Assembly (NCBI RefSeq): GCF_002776525.5
Contig: NC_045441.1
Location: 66,264,650 to 66,328,649 of the forward strand
Source: Piliocolobus tephrosceles
Taxonomy: Eukaryota > Chordata > Mammalia > Primates > Cercopithecidae
DNA: 64,000 nucleotides
Reading direction: 5' to 3'
The notes beneath the pieces are model-generated. The model was not told the origin of the DNA. It worked only from the letters and a program-made list of their open reading frames with translations, and did no database searches. Position numbers and translations under genes: made by a program. Positions 1-12,310 of this stretch are shown here, piece by piece; positions within the stretch are counted from its first letter, which is position 1; each line of letters opens with the position of its first letter.

Positions 1-519
1 TTAATCCATATATTGTTTTCTTTTTCCAAACAGCTACCTTTTTAATCATCATCTTATTCATTAAGTGTATGTTCTTGCAACTTCTTTTTATTTTACTTAA
101 AACCTTATCAACTAATATACTTTTTTTTTTTCTGTTTCTCTTCTGATTCAGAGTGATAAAGTCCCTTTGATAGTTCCTGATTTCATAATGCATAAAATTG
201 AAACCCTTAACTGGGCATACATACACTGATCTGACTCCACACTCTGCCAGGCTTGCTTTGACTGTGACCTGCACACATATGCACATACCATGTCCTAGTC
301 ACATGGGTCAACTTTTCTAACATCAGACAAACCCTGAACTTTTCCACTTTCATCCCTTTGATTACAATGTGCAGTTGCTGGGTTTCACCCCCCTGCCTCC
401 CCACAGTGTATATTTGATCGAGTCTAGTCCACATTTGAGGTTTACCCTGCATCATGAATCTCTTGCCATCTCCTAATTGGATTTATTTTGCTGTCTTTTG
501 TACCCTTGCACCTACATCT

Positions 520-545
520 GTGTGTGTGTGTGTTTGTGTGTGTTT
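520..545. repeat. TG dinucleotide repeat
   Basis: A run of tg units, interrupted once by tttg. Likely polymorphic but short. Confidence 0.85.
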
Positions 546-1301
546 CAACAGGTAGATGCTCAATAAATGATAGTTAAATGGAAGTGTATTAAAGTCAATG
601 GGTAAAAATAAAGTCAATGAGTGCCTGAAAATATAAAAATAACATCAACTGTTTAAGATATCGAATAATACTAACTTTATATTTTTGACTTTAAAATACA
701 TGATATTCACATTTGAATTTGTGCTTATCAAGTTATTAATGATTCAACAAGAATTTTTAATATTATCTTACATTTTCTTAAAATGTATCATCGAAGAGAA
801 AATCAATAGGGAAATATTCAGAAAGTAGATAACTGACGTACAGAGATTGAACAGTCACCTACATATTAAAAGTTACTTCCACATGCAGTATTAACCTTAG
901 AAACAATGAAATTTAATAGTGAAGAGACCTTAAAGTTCACCTAGTCAACTTTCCTATAGTTTGTCAATGAAAAAAAAAAAAATAGAGGGTGGTTATTAAT
1001 TACACTACCAGTTTATCTAGTTATGACTAAAACCCATAATTTCTGAGCTACTTTATAGGGCTCTTTTTATTTTGAAAAGCTGTCTTTTGTTGTTTTTATT
1101 GTTGTTTCTCTCGTGAATAAAAGGAGAATCTATCTCTCTGTTATACTGGATGTGAAACACACCTAAGCAGCTGATAGTTTTCACTCTGCTTTTAAAGTTT
1201 ATTAAATCAGTATTGAAATATACAAGAGTGGAAAAAAGTGAATTAAAGAAATTCCAGCTTAAATGCCTTTTATAAATATATTTTATATTTTATATTAATA
1301 A

Positions 1302-1341
1302 CATATATCATATCATATCATATCATATCATATCATATAAT
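1302..1341. repeat. Pentanucleotide repeat (tcata)n
   Basis: About seven tandem copies of the five-base unit atatc/tcata within AT-rich DNA, followed by a degenerate copy. Confidence 0.9.
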
Positions 1342-1930
1342 GATCATATCAACAACATATAATGGCAAGTGCAAAACACCAGAGTATGTATAGTAGGATA
1401 TATTCCTTATGAAAACAGATAGAAACTTGCAAATCTTTTGGAAGAGAAAAAAATTGGGATATAAAAATTTATCTTGCATAATATGCCTTTGCTCTGATCT
1501 TTTAACTAAATACATGTGTGGGCATATAATAGTTTCTATATAAAGTGAAATTACATGAGCATAAAAATAGGAAAAATGTGGGTTAAACTAGTTTATAACA
1601 TTGAAGCAGGTACCCCTATTTGGAAGCTGTCATGTTGTCAGAATAATTTTAACATTGGGCTTTTTAAGTTTTTGCAGCCAAATATCTATATATTTATTTT
1701 GTTTTTAAAAATAAGATCCTTTTGTTCAGTGATTCCCTTGACCTTCGGGCCTGACTTTACTTTTAAATACTAAGAAATAGTCTTACTATATAATTTGAAA
1801 ATTCAATATTAATAATGTCAATATTATTTTTAAATATAGTTTTAAAAGGGAAAGGTTTTATAGGCTCACCAGGCCAAACAAATTTTATTTTCCATGGAGT
1901 TAATAACTGCCTTTTTTCTAACTTAATTAT

Positions 1931-2183
1931 TTTTCTTATTTATTTATTTATTTATTTAGAGACACAGTCTCACTCTGTTTCCCAGACTAGAGTGGAGTGA
2001 CGCAATCTTGGCTCACTGCAACCTCCAGTTCCAGTGATTTTCCTGCCTCAGCCTCACTAGTAGATGAGATTACAGACACGTGGCACCATGCCTGGCTAAT
2101 TTTTGTATTTTAGTAGAGATGGGGTTTCACCATGTTGGTCAGCCTGGTCTCGAACTCCTGACCTCAAATGATCCACCCACCTC
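1931..2183 (-). mobile_element. Alu (older, 5'-truncated), antisense
   Basis: T-rich tail (ATTT repeats) at the left, then gagacacagtctcactctg, the linker region and the left-monomer end cctgacctcaaatgatccac. It stops at ccacccacctc, so the last roughly 45 bases of the Alu 5' head are missing. Divergence suggests AluJ or AluS. Confidence 0.9.
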
Positions 2184-3829
2184 ATTTTCTCTATTTCTAT
2201 AACTAATCAATTCCCAATTTCTCCACCATAAATTTATGTTCGTAAACTTGCGCTCTTCATTTGCTCTTGAATATTTTAATTGATAATCACTTTCACCCTT
2301 TATTTTAGTTGTTCTCTTTCTTGAACCAATATTATTTGGATGCTGAACATCCAAGACAGAACTCTGAATTGTTATTTTTTCTTTTTTTTTTTTTTTTTTC
2401 TATTTTCCACCTTCTTTTCTTTCTTCTTATGTTTTTCAGTCCATATCTGGGACATCTTTTTTACCTGGTCATGAGTTTTTCCCCAATTTTTCTTACATTT
2501 AACTTCACAGAGAATCCATTTTATTCTTAGCTTGATCCTTATATGTTCCTATTTGTATTTCATGGATTGAAACTTTCCTTTTAGTTATAAGGTTTCCCCT
2601 CCTCCCTCCTTTGTTGGTTTCTTCCAAACTACTTGTGTTGAAAGAACTTTTCTGATGGTTGTACTTGTATAGATGAGTACTCATACCGATGGTATTGACT
2701 TACTGGGGATAAGGAAAGGGACTTATTCTTTCAATATTCAGTATATTCGCTTTCACATAATTACCTTGTTTTGGTCTTGTGTCCTTACACTCAGAATTCC
2801 TGAGTACCTTTAGCCCAGAATTCCTTTCATTTTCACTTTTGCAGAACTCAAAGATCTAGTCTTCTGTTGGGGGAGAGAGCTTACATACACCCCAGATAAT
2901 CCTGTGAAGATTATCTGTTAATTTTCCAACTCACCACCTTTCTAAGCAAATCTATGCTTCTTCACCTCTACCAGCTTAATTTATATTTCTAAGATGTCTA
3001 AGTCAACATATATGTGTACATATTTTCTCCAGCTCCTGAAAATTGTGTTAGTGTTTTCTGCTCTCGTATTTTCTTTCTGCTTACAGATTTATTCCTATTT
3101 TATCTCTTACTGTCACTATAGTGGTAATTCAATAGAAAACCAAGGTAAATATGTGTGTTCAATACTTCGTGTTTTGCATTACCTAGCTACAATTTTAAAT
3201 TAGAAAAGTAGACTTATCACTGAAAATTAAAGTCTTAGAATTTCTCTTTCTTCTCCTGGATGAAACAAAAGTTTTATCCTTGACCTTGACTTGGTAATAT
3301 TTAGAGTACACAGTACTTGGTACTCAATATATGTATGATATTTTTATTATTGTTATTATATTAACTAGAGCTTAAAACTCTTCAAACTTTCTTCCTTGAT
3401 GAATTAGACAGAATTTATAGAGAGCATTAACTCTTGTTAATGTGTTTAGGAATAAATTATTTAAAATATTAGATTCTTCAGGCACTAATGAAGTAGAGAT
3501 TTTCGGACCAACTTTCCTACTGGAATCAACTGGAAAACTGGAACAAATGTATAGTTTTAAAACCTGTTTAAAAGTTTCAGGAAAATATCAAGGCAACTTG
3601 GATTTTTAGGGCAAATTTTCGGGAGAAAGAAACATGACTTTTTCCATTGAATTTAAGAAATTAAAGTACAAGTCACTCATATATTTTTCTAGATAACGAG
3701 CAGAATGGAAGCCAGATATTAGCAATCAAGTACAGTTATATATGTAAAGTGGCTAGAATAACATGTCCAGGCTCAAGTTGGGATTATTACAGACATTTAA
3801 ATTTGGCCTAACATTAGAAAGTGAAACAA

Positions 3830-4640
3830 TGTAGTTTGCCACATTAAGAGAATAAAGAAGAAAATCATAAAAGTATTTTATCACATTCCATATGTATTCT
3901 ATTCATGGTTGAAAGCAAAACAACTGTAATAGCAAAAATTCTTAAGTAACAGAAAGTAAAGAACTCCATTTATCTAATAATGTGTATATATAGGAAATTC
4001 CCATCAAACTTTAAAAGTGAAATATTGAAGTTTCTCTCATTGATATTGGGAACAAGACAAGAATGGCCACTACTCTAAGTGTAATTCAACTTTGTGTCAG
4101 AGATCATTGCCCATGGCAATAAGGCAAGAAATATACATAGAGTTTAAGAGGATGGGAAAGAAGAAATTGAAATTCATTGTTTTTTATAGACTACTCAGTA
4201 ATCTACAGATAGATCAAATACTTGAATTAATAAGTGTGTTTAGCAAGAGCTGTGCCTACAAGGTAGAAATAAAAATCACTTGTATTTCTGTATGACACCA
4301 ACTAATAATAAGTAAATAAAATTTAAGAAATTTTACCATTTATCAAATCAAAATTAATAAATACCTGGGAATAAATCTTTAAAAACTATTTGAAAGGTAT
4401 CTACACAGAAGAGTATGAAACATTATTGAGAGAAATTAAAGCTCTAAATAAAGAGGATTATAACATGGTTGTAGATTTCAAGACGCAGCATTTTAAAGAT
4501 TCTCCCCCAAACAGATCGATAGATTCAGTACAATCACATTAGAAATCCAGCAGTGTTATTTTGGTTAGTTTTTTGTTTTGTTTTGTAATAGGAGAAAGAA
4601 AAGATTGGCAAATGTTTTCTAAATGTCATATTCAATTCAA
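3830..4640 (+). mobile_element. Old L1 (L1M) ORF2 3' fragment, sense
   Basis: Decayed L1 ORF2 sequence, with recognisable landmarks such as ggaacaagacaagaatggcc, then a taccatttatcaaatcaa region, acctgggaataaatctttaa and cagattcagtacaatcacat. The frame is destroyed. Confidence 0.75.
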
Positions 4641-5698
4641 TTCAAAAGAAGGGATGTAGAAGTCAAGATAATGGGTGTCTTTGGAGAGAGAAGAAGAAAT
4701 AATGATAGAGGAGGATGAAAGGAGTTCTGATTTGTTAGTAAGAATTTGATCTCTTGATTTAGAGGTAATAGTTACATTGGTGTGTACACTTTAATAATGT
4801 ATTAAATAATACATTTATCTGTAAGTGTAATATTTCAATACTAAGTTCCTTTTTAAAACCAATGTTAAGTACACACTACCCTTGGGAAAGACATAGAATC
4901 AGGTTTGTTTTAACTGGTTGTTTTTAATAAAGCATGTTATTATTTTTAAGCAATATTTAGGAGCACACAGAATCATTGGGAGAGGTACAGAACAAATTCT
5001 AGAGGCTGCCGCTTCAGGAACGATGACCAAATGAAGTATAAAATTGGGCTGGGATGGTTTCTTCCAAACACCCGACTCATCCAGAACCCTGGATGTTCTC
5101 TCTGAAACCACTGCCACCTCCCATCACCAGAATGGATTCTGTGCAGACTTCCTTTGCTTAGGTCACTAGCATCTGATTGATAACCTAGGACTGTGCTTCT
5201 GTGTGGTGGAGCCTGGGTCATGTGCACAGTCTAGCTTCAAGTCAGGCTAGTAAAGAAAAGGTATCCAGAGTTTTCATTTTCTAATGGTCTTCATAAAGTG
5301 TGATTTCCAGAAAATAGGAAGAAGTTTCAAACACCGTCAATAATGAATGCCCAATATCTATACGTCGTACCCATGTGTGTTTCTTTGAGTTCATGTTCCC
5401 AGTAAGGTCAACAAATAGGAACAGGGTTTCCACAAATTTGAGCAACGTGAAATGGTCATTTTTGCAGTCATTTACTACAGTAAGGGTTAACAGAGTCATA
5501 AATGTCCCTCAATCTAAAATATATTTAGGCTTTTCTAGGTATGTGCCTTATTCCTGGTAGTTAATCCTTTCTCTGAGTAGTCAGTCAATTCTTACCACTT
5601 ACAAAGATATTTTTTACTATTTGCTGCTGCACTGCAATCTCTTGGAATGCTAGGTATGCATAATGTTGTATGTTGCTGTTTCCTTCTGCATTTTATTT

Positions 5699-5987
5699 AT
5701 TTATTTTATTTATTTTATTTTGTTTTTTGAGACAGAGTCTCGCTCTGTCGCCCAGGCTGCAGTGCAGTGGCGCGACGTCGGCTCACTGCAAGCTCCGCCT
5801 CCCGGGTTCACGCCATTCTCCTGCCTCAGCCTCCCGAACCGCTAGACCTACAGGCGCCCGCCACCACGCCCGGCTAATTTTTTGTATTTTTCTTAGAGAC
5901 GGGGTTTCACCATGTTAGCCAGGATAGTCTCGATCTCCTGACCTTATGATCCACCCACCTCGGCCTCCCAAAGTGCTGGGATTACAG
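5699..5987 (-). mobile_element. AluY-like, antisense
   Basis: The ATTTT-rich tail is followed by ttgagacagagtctcgctct and a well-preserved body ending gctgggattacag. The 5' head (about 20-25 bases) is missing. The 11-bp direct repeat gcattttattt at 5688-5698 and 5988-5998 is the likely target-site duplication, although its first bases overlap Alu sequence. Confidence 0.9.
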
Positions 5988-7355
5988 GCATTTTATTTTA
6001 AATGCATTTTATTTTATTTATTGACTATGTGAGAGGGAATCATTACCATGATTTACAAATACAGATATGTATGTCTTTTAGTTGGCTTAGTATTATCGCC
6101 CTTCAGTCAATAGACAGACATTTGTTTTCTTACACTTTAACATCTTTCACATTTGTTTGCATCTTACAATAAATAGAATATTATAGTTATATGGCTAACG
6201 TTTTATTTCTTTTTAGCAATATATAGACCAATTATGCATCTTATTAATAATCATATATTAGAATTGGTGAAATGCAGTAACCATTAAATACAAAAATAAT
6301 CACCTACAGATAGAATATCAAGGTCATTATATAATTATGCCTCTTAGTTATCAACGTCTTTATTAACATTATAGACCTCAGAATCAAGATCATTCAGGAA
6401 ATTATACAAGTTCAAGACAAACCCTTACTTCCATTCTTCTATTTTTACAGCTGTGTCTTTCTTCTCTGTTTATCTCAAAATGGCACCTGTGGCCTCTTCC
6501 ACAGCCCCCTGGGGATGTGTGAATTATACAAGGGAATCCTCAGGCCCATCAGGGACCTCTGTCATCTGCTTTCCTGAATCCCCTAACAGAGAGCCAATGT
6601 TCTCCTTTTCCTTACTTGATTAGTTCAAAGATCAGTTACCCTCTGAAGCTCCACCTCAGATTTAAACAAATAAACCATGAAAGCCATGATCATAATGCAA
6701 TTTTTCTGTGCTGGCTTCCTCCATCAGAAAGAATCTGTTATTTTGCACTCCTCCTTCCTCGCCCATGCTCCTTGGGGATCAATCCTAACAATGGCATCTA
6801 TTTGTATCATGATCTATGGCCTTCGGTTCACTTTTATATCTATAGCCTCCCTTAACTTTCATGGTAAATGTGTGTTATGGTAGAATGATTATTCTCATCA
6901 CAGATAAAGAAAACAGTTTTTGACCAAGCTCTTGTAATAGTGAATGATTAATTTCAAATTATACTTGATTTCGAAAATTTCACATTAGTTGTTTTTCCTT
7001 ATGCACTCTGCTCTTTAATACTCAGGCTTTGAATATTTCAACTTCTTCCCTTTTATTTTTGAGTTGACATTTAATGATCTTGTAATAAAGAGTTTAAACA
7101 AATAATAGTACTTTTTAGTGTCTTCTAGAAACAAACAAAATTTAATAGACTTTATATGTGCTATCCAGTATTTCTATTAATTAATTAATTCATTTTCAAT
7201 TAAGTTTGAGAAATAATCCCACAAATTAATTGTTTGGAGCAGGGTAGGAATTTAGTATTTGTTTTCAACACAAACTAAATGTTAATGAATATACTTTAAA
7301 CTAACATTGATCTTATTTGCCTATAATCTTGTTTTCAACACCTCTTTTATTCTAG

Positions 7356-7405
7356 TTATGTTTCGCCTTTATGACACGGATGGGAATGGCTTCCTGGACA
7401 GCTCG
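7356..7405 (+). CDS. DGKB: DGKB exon A: EF-hand 1, entering helix end and Ca loop
   Basis: A 50-bp exon. The first two bases (TT) finish a phenylalanine codon split by the upstream intron; then 16 codons begin MFRLYDTDGNGFLDSS. The calcium loop of EF-hand 1 is visible: Asp at loop positions 1, 3 and 9, Asn at 5 and Gly at 6. The last ligand, Glu at position 12, is the first codon of exon B, so the intron cuts the loop just before its twelfth residue. The acceptor is tattctag; the donor is gtaatt, weaker than the other donors here. The exon starts after codon base 1 and ends in phase 0, so skipping it would shift the frame. An antisense Alu lies 1.4 kb upstream and a sense Alu 1.2 kb downstream. 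Confidence 0.95.
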
Positions 7406-8566
7406 GTAATTTTTTTCTTCAAATTTTCTGTGAAAACTTCAAAGAGTTTCTTCTGAAAAATGCAATGAATAAATGTATAGTTATTACCACAGAAGTCACA
7501 CTTAATGTAATTTACATCCACTCATATGGCATTTTTATCTTTTGACTTTTTGAAAGAGAGTGATCTGAGGAAACTGTTGGGATTACAGTTGTTCTACTGA
7601 ATAGTTTTGCTACCACTACACGACTTTTTAAGATTTTTTTTTTTTTTCCTGCACTGAAGTTAGGTAAAAAAAGAAAGGCCCCAGCCTTGTCTGAATAAAA
7701 CATAAGATTAAGTTGAAACCATTGATCTAGAATGAAGGAAAAACTATTCGTAACATTTGGCATTAAGGAAACTTGAGACTATAAGTAGAATTTTAAGGAT
7801 TTGTAAAGTCAATTTAATTATCTCATTATTTTCCCAGTTTTACATGGTATCTTTAGTCCTATATGCTGCTGAAATAGGCAAATATATTTACAGATTGCTT
7901 TCACAAACTTTGCTTTTTAAATATCTCATCCAATTTAATATTCAATTTACATTCTTATAGTCATAAAAATAAGAAAATACCGTCTTTCTATGCTTAACTG
8001 AAAGGAAAAATTAAACGTTTGTTTGTAATATATGGAAATCATTCCTAGCTTTCAGAGAAATAGAAAGTAGTTTTTTGTCCTAGTGCACAGATCAGTATCG
8101 TGTGTGAAAGTCCATCTCAGGTTCTGTCCAATAAGGTAGTGTTTGGTAGTGTATTTTGCATATTATATTATTTCTTGTTCTATCAAGGAAATAAAAGAAT
8201 ATTAATAGAATAAGTGTCATATTATGGAAATTTTGAAGTGCACCATTTTTAATATATTTAATATTATTAAAAAACAAATGTTTTGATATATTTAATAATG
8301 ACTGAAATAGACATGATCTCGGAAAATGAGTGAGGTTTTCTCATCGTCTGATAGACCACCCTATGGCAGCTAAAATAGACTTTTCAAAGCAAAGCAATGA
8401 GGTTGGAAGCCTATTTACGTAACTCTGAGTAGGATAATGGTATATAAGCTTCTCCAGAGAGAGATTAAAATATATAACTCCTACTCTAGGAAATGACCAT
8501 CACTCTGAATTGATGCTGTTACTGTGGGATTTATTATGTTTAAGTCTCAGTAATTTTTCAAATACT

Positions 8567-8845
8567 GGCCGGGCATGGTGGCTCATGCCTGTAATCCCAG
8601 CATTTTGGGATGCCAAGGCAGGCGGATCACCTGAGGTCAGCAGTTTGAGACCAGCCTGGCCAACATGGTGAAACCCCATCTCTACTAAAAATCCAACAAT
8701 TGGCTAGGCGTGGTAGTGGGCACCTGTAATCCCAGCTACTTGGGAGGCTGAGACAGGAGAATCACTTGAGCCTAGGAGGCAGAGGTTGCAGTGAGCCGAT
8801 TGTGCCATTGCACTCCAGCCTGGTCAAGAGAGCAAGAGTCTATCT

Positions 8846-8894
<49 letters not shown>
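8567..8894 (+). mobile_element. AluS-like, sense, with 48-base A tail
   Basis: Starts ggccgggcatggtggctcat and ends in an uninterrupted run of 48 A at 8847-8894. Flanks share tttttcaaat near 8555 and 8904, a plausible target-site duplication. It is diverged mainly at CpG sites. Confidence 0.95.
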
Positions 8895-8897
<3 letters not shown>

Positions 8898-9535
8898 TTT
8901 TTTTTCAAATGCTATTATTTTTAAGTTCCTAGTGGTCTTCAGTTTCCCAGTAGAAATAACAAGCTACATAATAAATTTGCTCATTTTATGGTGCCATTTC
9001 ATGACTAGAACTTTTCATTTCTTTTGGATACTTTAATATGCACTTGTGACTACACTAATGGAAATTATATTTTAATGGAGAGTTGTTTAATTTAATGTTT
9101 CTTTTTAAATTAAATTAAAATGATGATTCTTTACTAGGCTTTAGCCATGGGTTGGCAGTTGATTTGAAAATTCAGTCAAATAGTCCTTATTTTTTTTTTG
9201 GTCTCTGGCCATTTTTGTTAGCATATACAGCAGATTACTAGCAATATTTAGAACTGTAGTCCCAATATTAAACAATGAGTTGGAGATAAATATATTTAGT
9301 TTTGGTTAAACTAGCCTCTACTTTTTATAATTAAAGGTCTGGATTTCATTTCTAGGGTTTTCTCCACAATACCTACTGCTCCAATATTTTTCCTTCACTG
9401 TCAGGTTTAAATTGTACCTTCTGACATCATGTGTCTTCAGAACGTTAAGGTGTGGCAGTTTACCTACTGGGGACAAAACAGAAAGAAAATGATAATTTGA
9501 AAATTGTCACTATTTTTAATAATAATAGTTAAGAT

Positions 9536-9720
9536 TTGTTGATCATTTGCAATATGGCAAACAACAAAATAAATGCATTTTGTATAATAACATGTTTAAT
9601 CTTTGCAGCAATACTGTGAAGGAGTTAAAGTTAGAGTAGCTATTTTGCCAATAAGAAAACTGAGTCTTAGGTGGGCTGGCATACCTAATATCACATGCCT
9701 ACATAACAGTCCACCAAAAA
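9536..9720 (-). repeat. MIR-like relic, antisense
   Basis: Weak match to the reverse MIR core: ttaatctttgcagcaatact, ccaataagaaaactgagtct. Low certainty. Confidence 0.4.
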
Positions 9721-10190
9721 TAGTTTCTGTTCTTAAAAGATATCCAGAAACTTTAACACTTCCAAAACATTAATGCATATGTAAGCAAAGATGGAGTAGG
9801 TGAGAGATTAGTCATGCATGTGTGCACACACATGCACACTTTTAACCTATAATTCAAAGGGATTTATGTTTTAAAATCTGTTAATCTGTAATAAATACAT
9901 TTATATTTGTATTACTTCTGGAGCAGCCTGTCTTAAGTAACATATTCATAATTATATTTTTTTTTCTGGAGAGAGGGAGTATAGCTTTCATTAGTTCCTC
10001 GAAGGGAACCACGGCTCCCCAAAAGAGAAACTGTCTTATCGTATTTCTTCTCTATTCCATAAACATCGACCACATATATTAGATTAGAGATTAGAGTAGA
10101 ATAATCTTTCACTACTGTACTTTCAAGCTTTATTCTTATATACTTCTTACATTTTAAATCATATACCTTTTTTCAAATTGTCACGTTTTC

Positions 10191-10641
10191 TTTCTTTTTT
10201 TTTTTTTTTTTTTTTTTTTTTTNNNNNNNNNNNNNNNNNNNNNNNNNNNNNNNNNNNNNNNNNNNNNNNNNNNNNNNNNNNNNNNNNNNNNNNNNNNNNN
10301 NNNNNNNNNNNNNNNNNNNNNNTTTTTTTTTTTTTTTTTTTTTTTTTTTTTGAGGTGGAGTCTCGCTCTGTCGCCCAGGCTGGAGTGGTGCAGTCCCGGG
10401 ATCTCGGCTCACTGCAAACTACGCCTCCCGGGTTCACGCCATTCTCCTGCCTCAGCCTGCCGAGTAGCTGGGACTACAGGCGCCCGCCACCTCGTCTGGC
10501 TAGTTTTTTTTTTTTTTTTAGTAGAGACGGGGTTTCACTGTGTTAGCCAGGCAGGATGGTTTCGATCTCCTGACCTCGTGATCCGCCCGTCTCGGCCTCC
10601 CAAAGCGCTGGGATTACAGGCTTGAGCCACCGCGCCCGGCC
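10191..10641 (-). mobile_element. Young AluY (AluYR-type), antisense, with gap in its tail
   Basis: Near-consensus AluY reading from right to left, with perfect 18-bp target-site duplications tcaaattgtcacgttttc at 10173-10190 and 10642-10659. The right edge (gcttgagccaccgcgcccgg) and the cacctcgtctggctag linker are variants I associate with Old World monkey AluYRa. The T-rich tail contains 100 N (10223-10322), a conventional unknown-length gap. Confidence 0.95.
10223..10322. other. Assembly gap, 100 N
   Basis: Exactly 100 N inside the T-rich tail of the antisense young Alu. The size is conventional, so the true tail length is unknown. Confidence 0.99.
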
Positions 10642-11395
10642 TCAAATTGTCACGTTTTCACATAGAATTACAAGCATTTCACAAAGCCATGTTTCATCTT
10701 TTCTGTAGATAGACAAAAATTAAAACATTCGATAAATAGGTAGGAAAATGTTTTAATTAATTTAGCCAGGTCGTATGTATTTGCAATTTGAAGAACTTGC
10801 AATTCTTCAAAGAGTTGTTAATTGAGCAGAATAATATGGAAATTCAAACTAAAATTTCATCCTCTCACAAAATAAATGCTACATATACTTGCCCTGCAAA
10901 CTTTGACCCCGAACACTCTTCTGTCAAAAGCAAATTATTCGATACATGACTAGAACAGTCAATATACATTCTCACTGTATCAAGATAAAAATAGACTTCT
11001 CACTTGTCCTCAAATGATTTTTCCACCCTTTCACATCTGTTTTCAAGCCAAAGGTTCAGGGAATTCAGTGTCTTAAAAATCACATGTGACAATATATATC
11101 TGCTCCTGCTTTCTTCAGACACTCTCTTTTAGTAGAAGAAAATGTATTTTTGTACAGTTGTGCCCTCTCCTGGTGAACATTTCTAGACAATGTGTAAGAT
11201 AAATTTATATTTAGGATTCTCTTTTCTTTATATAGTTAATTAGACCTTTAAAAAGGATTATGTACATATATATATTCCCATGGAACTCATTTAACTTTTT
11301 AAGTTACACATTGAACGAAACAATTCCTGCAAGTGAAAGATTTAAAACTCACTAAGATCTTGTAGTCATATTTTTTATCTCTCTTTCTCTTCCAG

Positions 11396-11470
11396 GAGCT
11401 AGAAAATATCATCAGTCAGATGATGCATGTTGCAGAATACCTTGAGTGGGATGTCACTGAACTTAATCCA
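11396..11470 (+). CDS. DGKB: DGKB exon B: EF-hand 1 exit helix and inter-hand linker
   Basis: A 75-bp exon of 25 codons, phase 0 at both ends. It opens with the Glu that completes the EF-hand 1 loop, continues through the exit helix (ELENIISQMMHVAEY) and ends ...TELNP. The acceptor has a good pyrimidine tract (ctctttctcttccag); the donor is gtaggt. Because it is symmetric, skipping would remove 25 residues in frame and take the last Ca ligand of EF-hand 1 with it. The donor is followed within about 45 bases by a long CT-rich microsatellite containing an assembly gap. An antisense AluY-type element (10191-10641) and a sense Alu (13433-13779) flank the exon in inverted orientation. Confidence 0.96.
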
Positions 11471-11515
11471 GTAGGTATATGAATGATTTCACTATTGGCT
11501 AAATTCTGGAGGGCC

Positions 11516-11900
11516 ACTCTCCTCTCCTTCCCCTTCCCCTTTTCCTTCCTTCCTTCCTTCCTTCCTTCCTTCCTTCCTTCCTTCCTTCNNNNNNNNNNCT
11601 TCCTTCCTTCCTTCCTTCCTTCCTTCCTTCCTTCCTTCCTTCCTTAATTCCTTCCTTCCCTCCCTCCCTTCCTTCTTTCTCTCTCTCTCTTTCTCTCTCT
11701 CTCTCTTCCCTTCTTTCTTTCTTTCTTTCTTTCTTTCTCTCTTTCTTTCTTTTCTTTTCTCTTTCTTTTTTCTTTCTTTCTTTCTCCTTCCCTCCTTCCT
11801 TCCTTCCTTCCTTCCTTCCTTCCTTCCTTCCTTCCTTCCTTCCTCCCTCTCCCTCCCTCCCTTCCTTCCTGTCTTTCTTTCTGTCTTTCTTTGTCTTTTC
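11516..11900. repeat. Polypyrimidine microsatellite (CCTT/CTTT)n with 10-N gap
   Basis: Almost only C and T on the + strand: CCTT tetramers, then CT, CTTT and CCCT variants, and again CCTT. Ten N at 11589-11598. It starts about 45 bases after the exon B donor. Likely highly variable in length; the assembled length should not be trusted. Confidence 0.97.
11589..11598. other. Assembly gap, 10 N
   Basis: Ten N inside the CCTT microsatellite; true repeat length is unknown. Confidence 0.99.
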
Positions 11901-12194
11901 TGGGACCCTAATATATTCCTGTCACTTGATTTTGTCTTTTGATAACTAAGGTACTATTTCTAATCAGAAGACAAAGTGGATTCTGAATAAGATAACAAGG
12001 TATATGTGGAGTTCGGAAGCTCTTAACAGTAACTTTTGCTTTCTTCCTCATGGAATTTATTTTGAATGGTGGTCTTACATACATGTGGATAAGCAGAAGA
12101 TCCTGATAGACACTGCCAAAGTCATGCCATGCCATAAAAGAAGATGGTAGTTTTCCATGCACAGTACATTCTGTTACCTTGCATATATGTGTTA

Positions 12195-12310
12195 TATAAT
12201 GCTTTCAACTCTCTGAGGTAGATACACTATTTTTTTTCATTTTGCAGAGGAGTAAATTAAGACACAAATATGTTAAAATTACTTGCCCAAAGCTCTTTAG
12301 TTAGTTTGAA
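12195..12310 (-). repeat. MIR relic, antisense
   Basis: Reverse MIR order: ctctgaggtagatacactat, cattttgcagaggagtaaat, then acttgcccaaagctc. Confidence 0.6.

Larger units (their letters stand above)
1..7355 (+). other. DGKB: Intron upstream of exon A (3' part)
   Basis: Non-coding intron sequence, AT-rich. Recognised contents: a TG repeat at about 520-545, a pentanucleotide repeat at 1305-1340, an antisense Alu at 1931-2183, a sense-strand old L1 piece at about 3830-4640, and an antisense Alu at 5699-5987. I see nothing identifiable in 600-1290, 1350-1930, 2190-3820, 4650-5680 and 6000-7340; short open frames there have no splice or homology support. Confidence 0.8.
7406..11395 (+). other. 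DGKB: Intron A-B
   Basis: Contains a sense Alu (8567-8894, 48-base A tail), a weak MIR-like relic (9536-9720) and an antisense young Alu (10191-10641) with a 100-N assembly gap in its tail. The stretches 7410-8560, 8900-9530, 9725-10170 and 10660-11380 look like unique AT-rich intron without recognisable elements. Confidence 0.8.

Noticed and set aside
4973..5227. 84-residue antisense open frame in a less AT-rich block
   Set aside because: Could be an old LTR or unique DNA; no gene features, and I could not place it in a repeat family.
10159..10625. Several open frames of 80-122 residues
   Set aside because: They run through the Alu tail, the N gap and Alu body; pure repeat artefacts.
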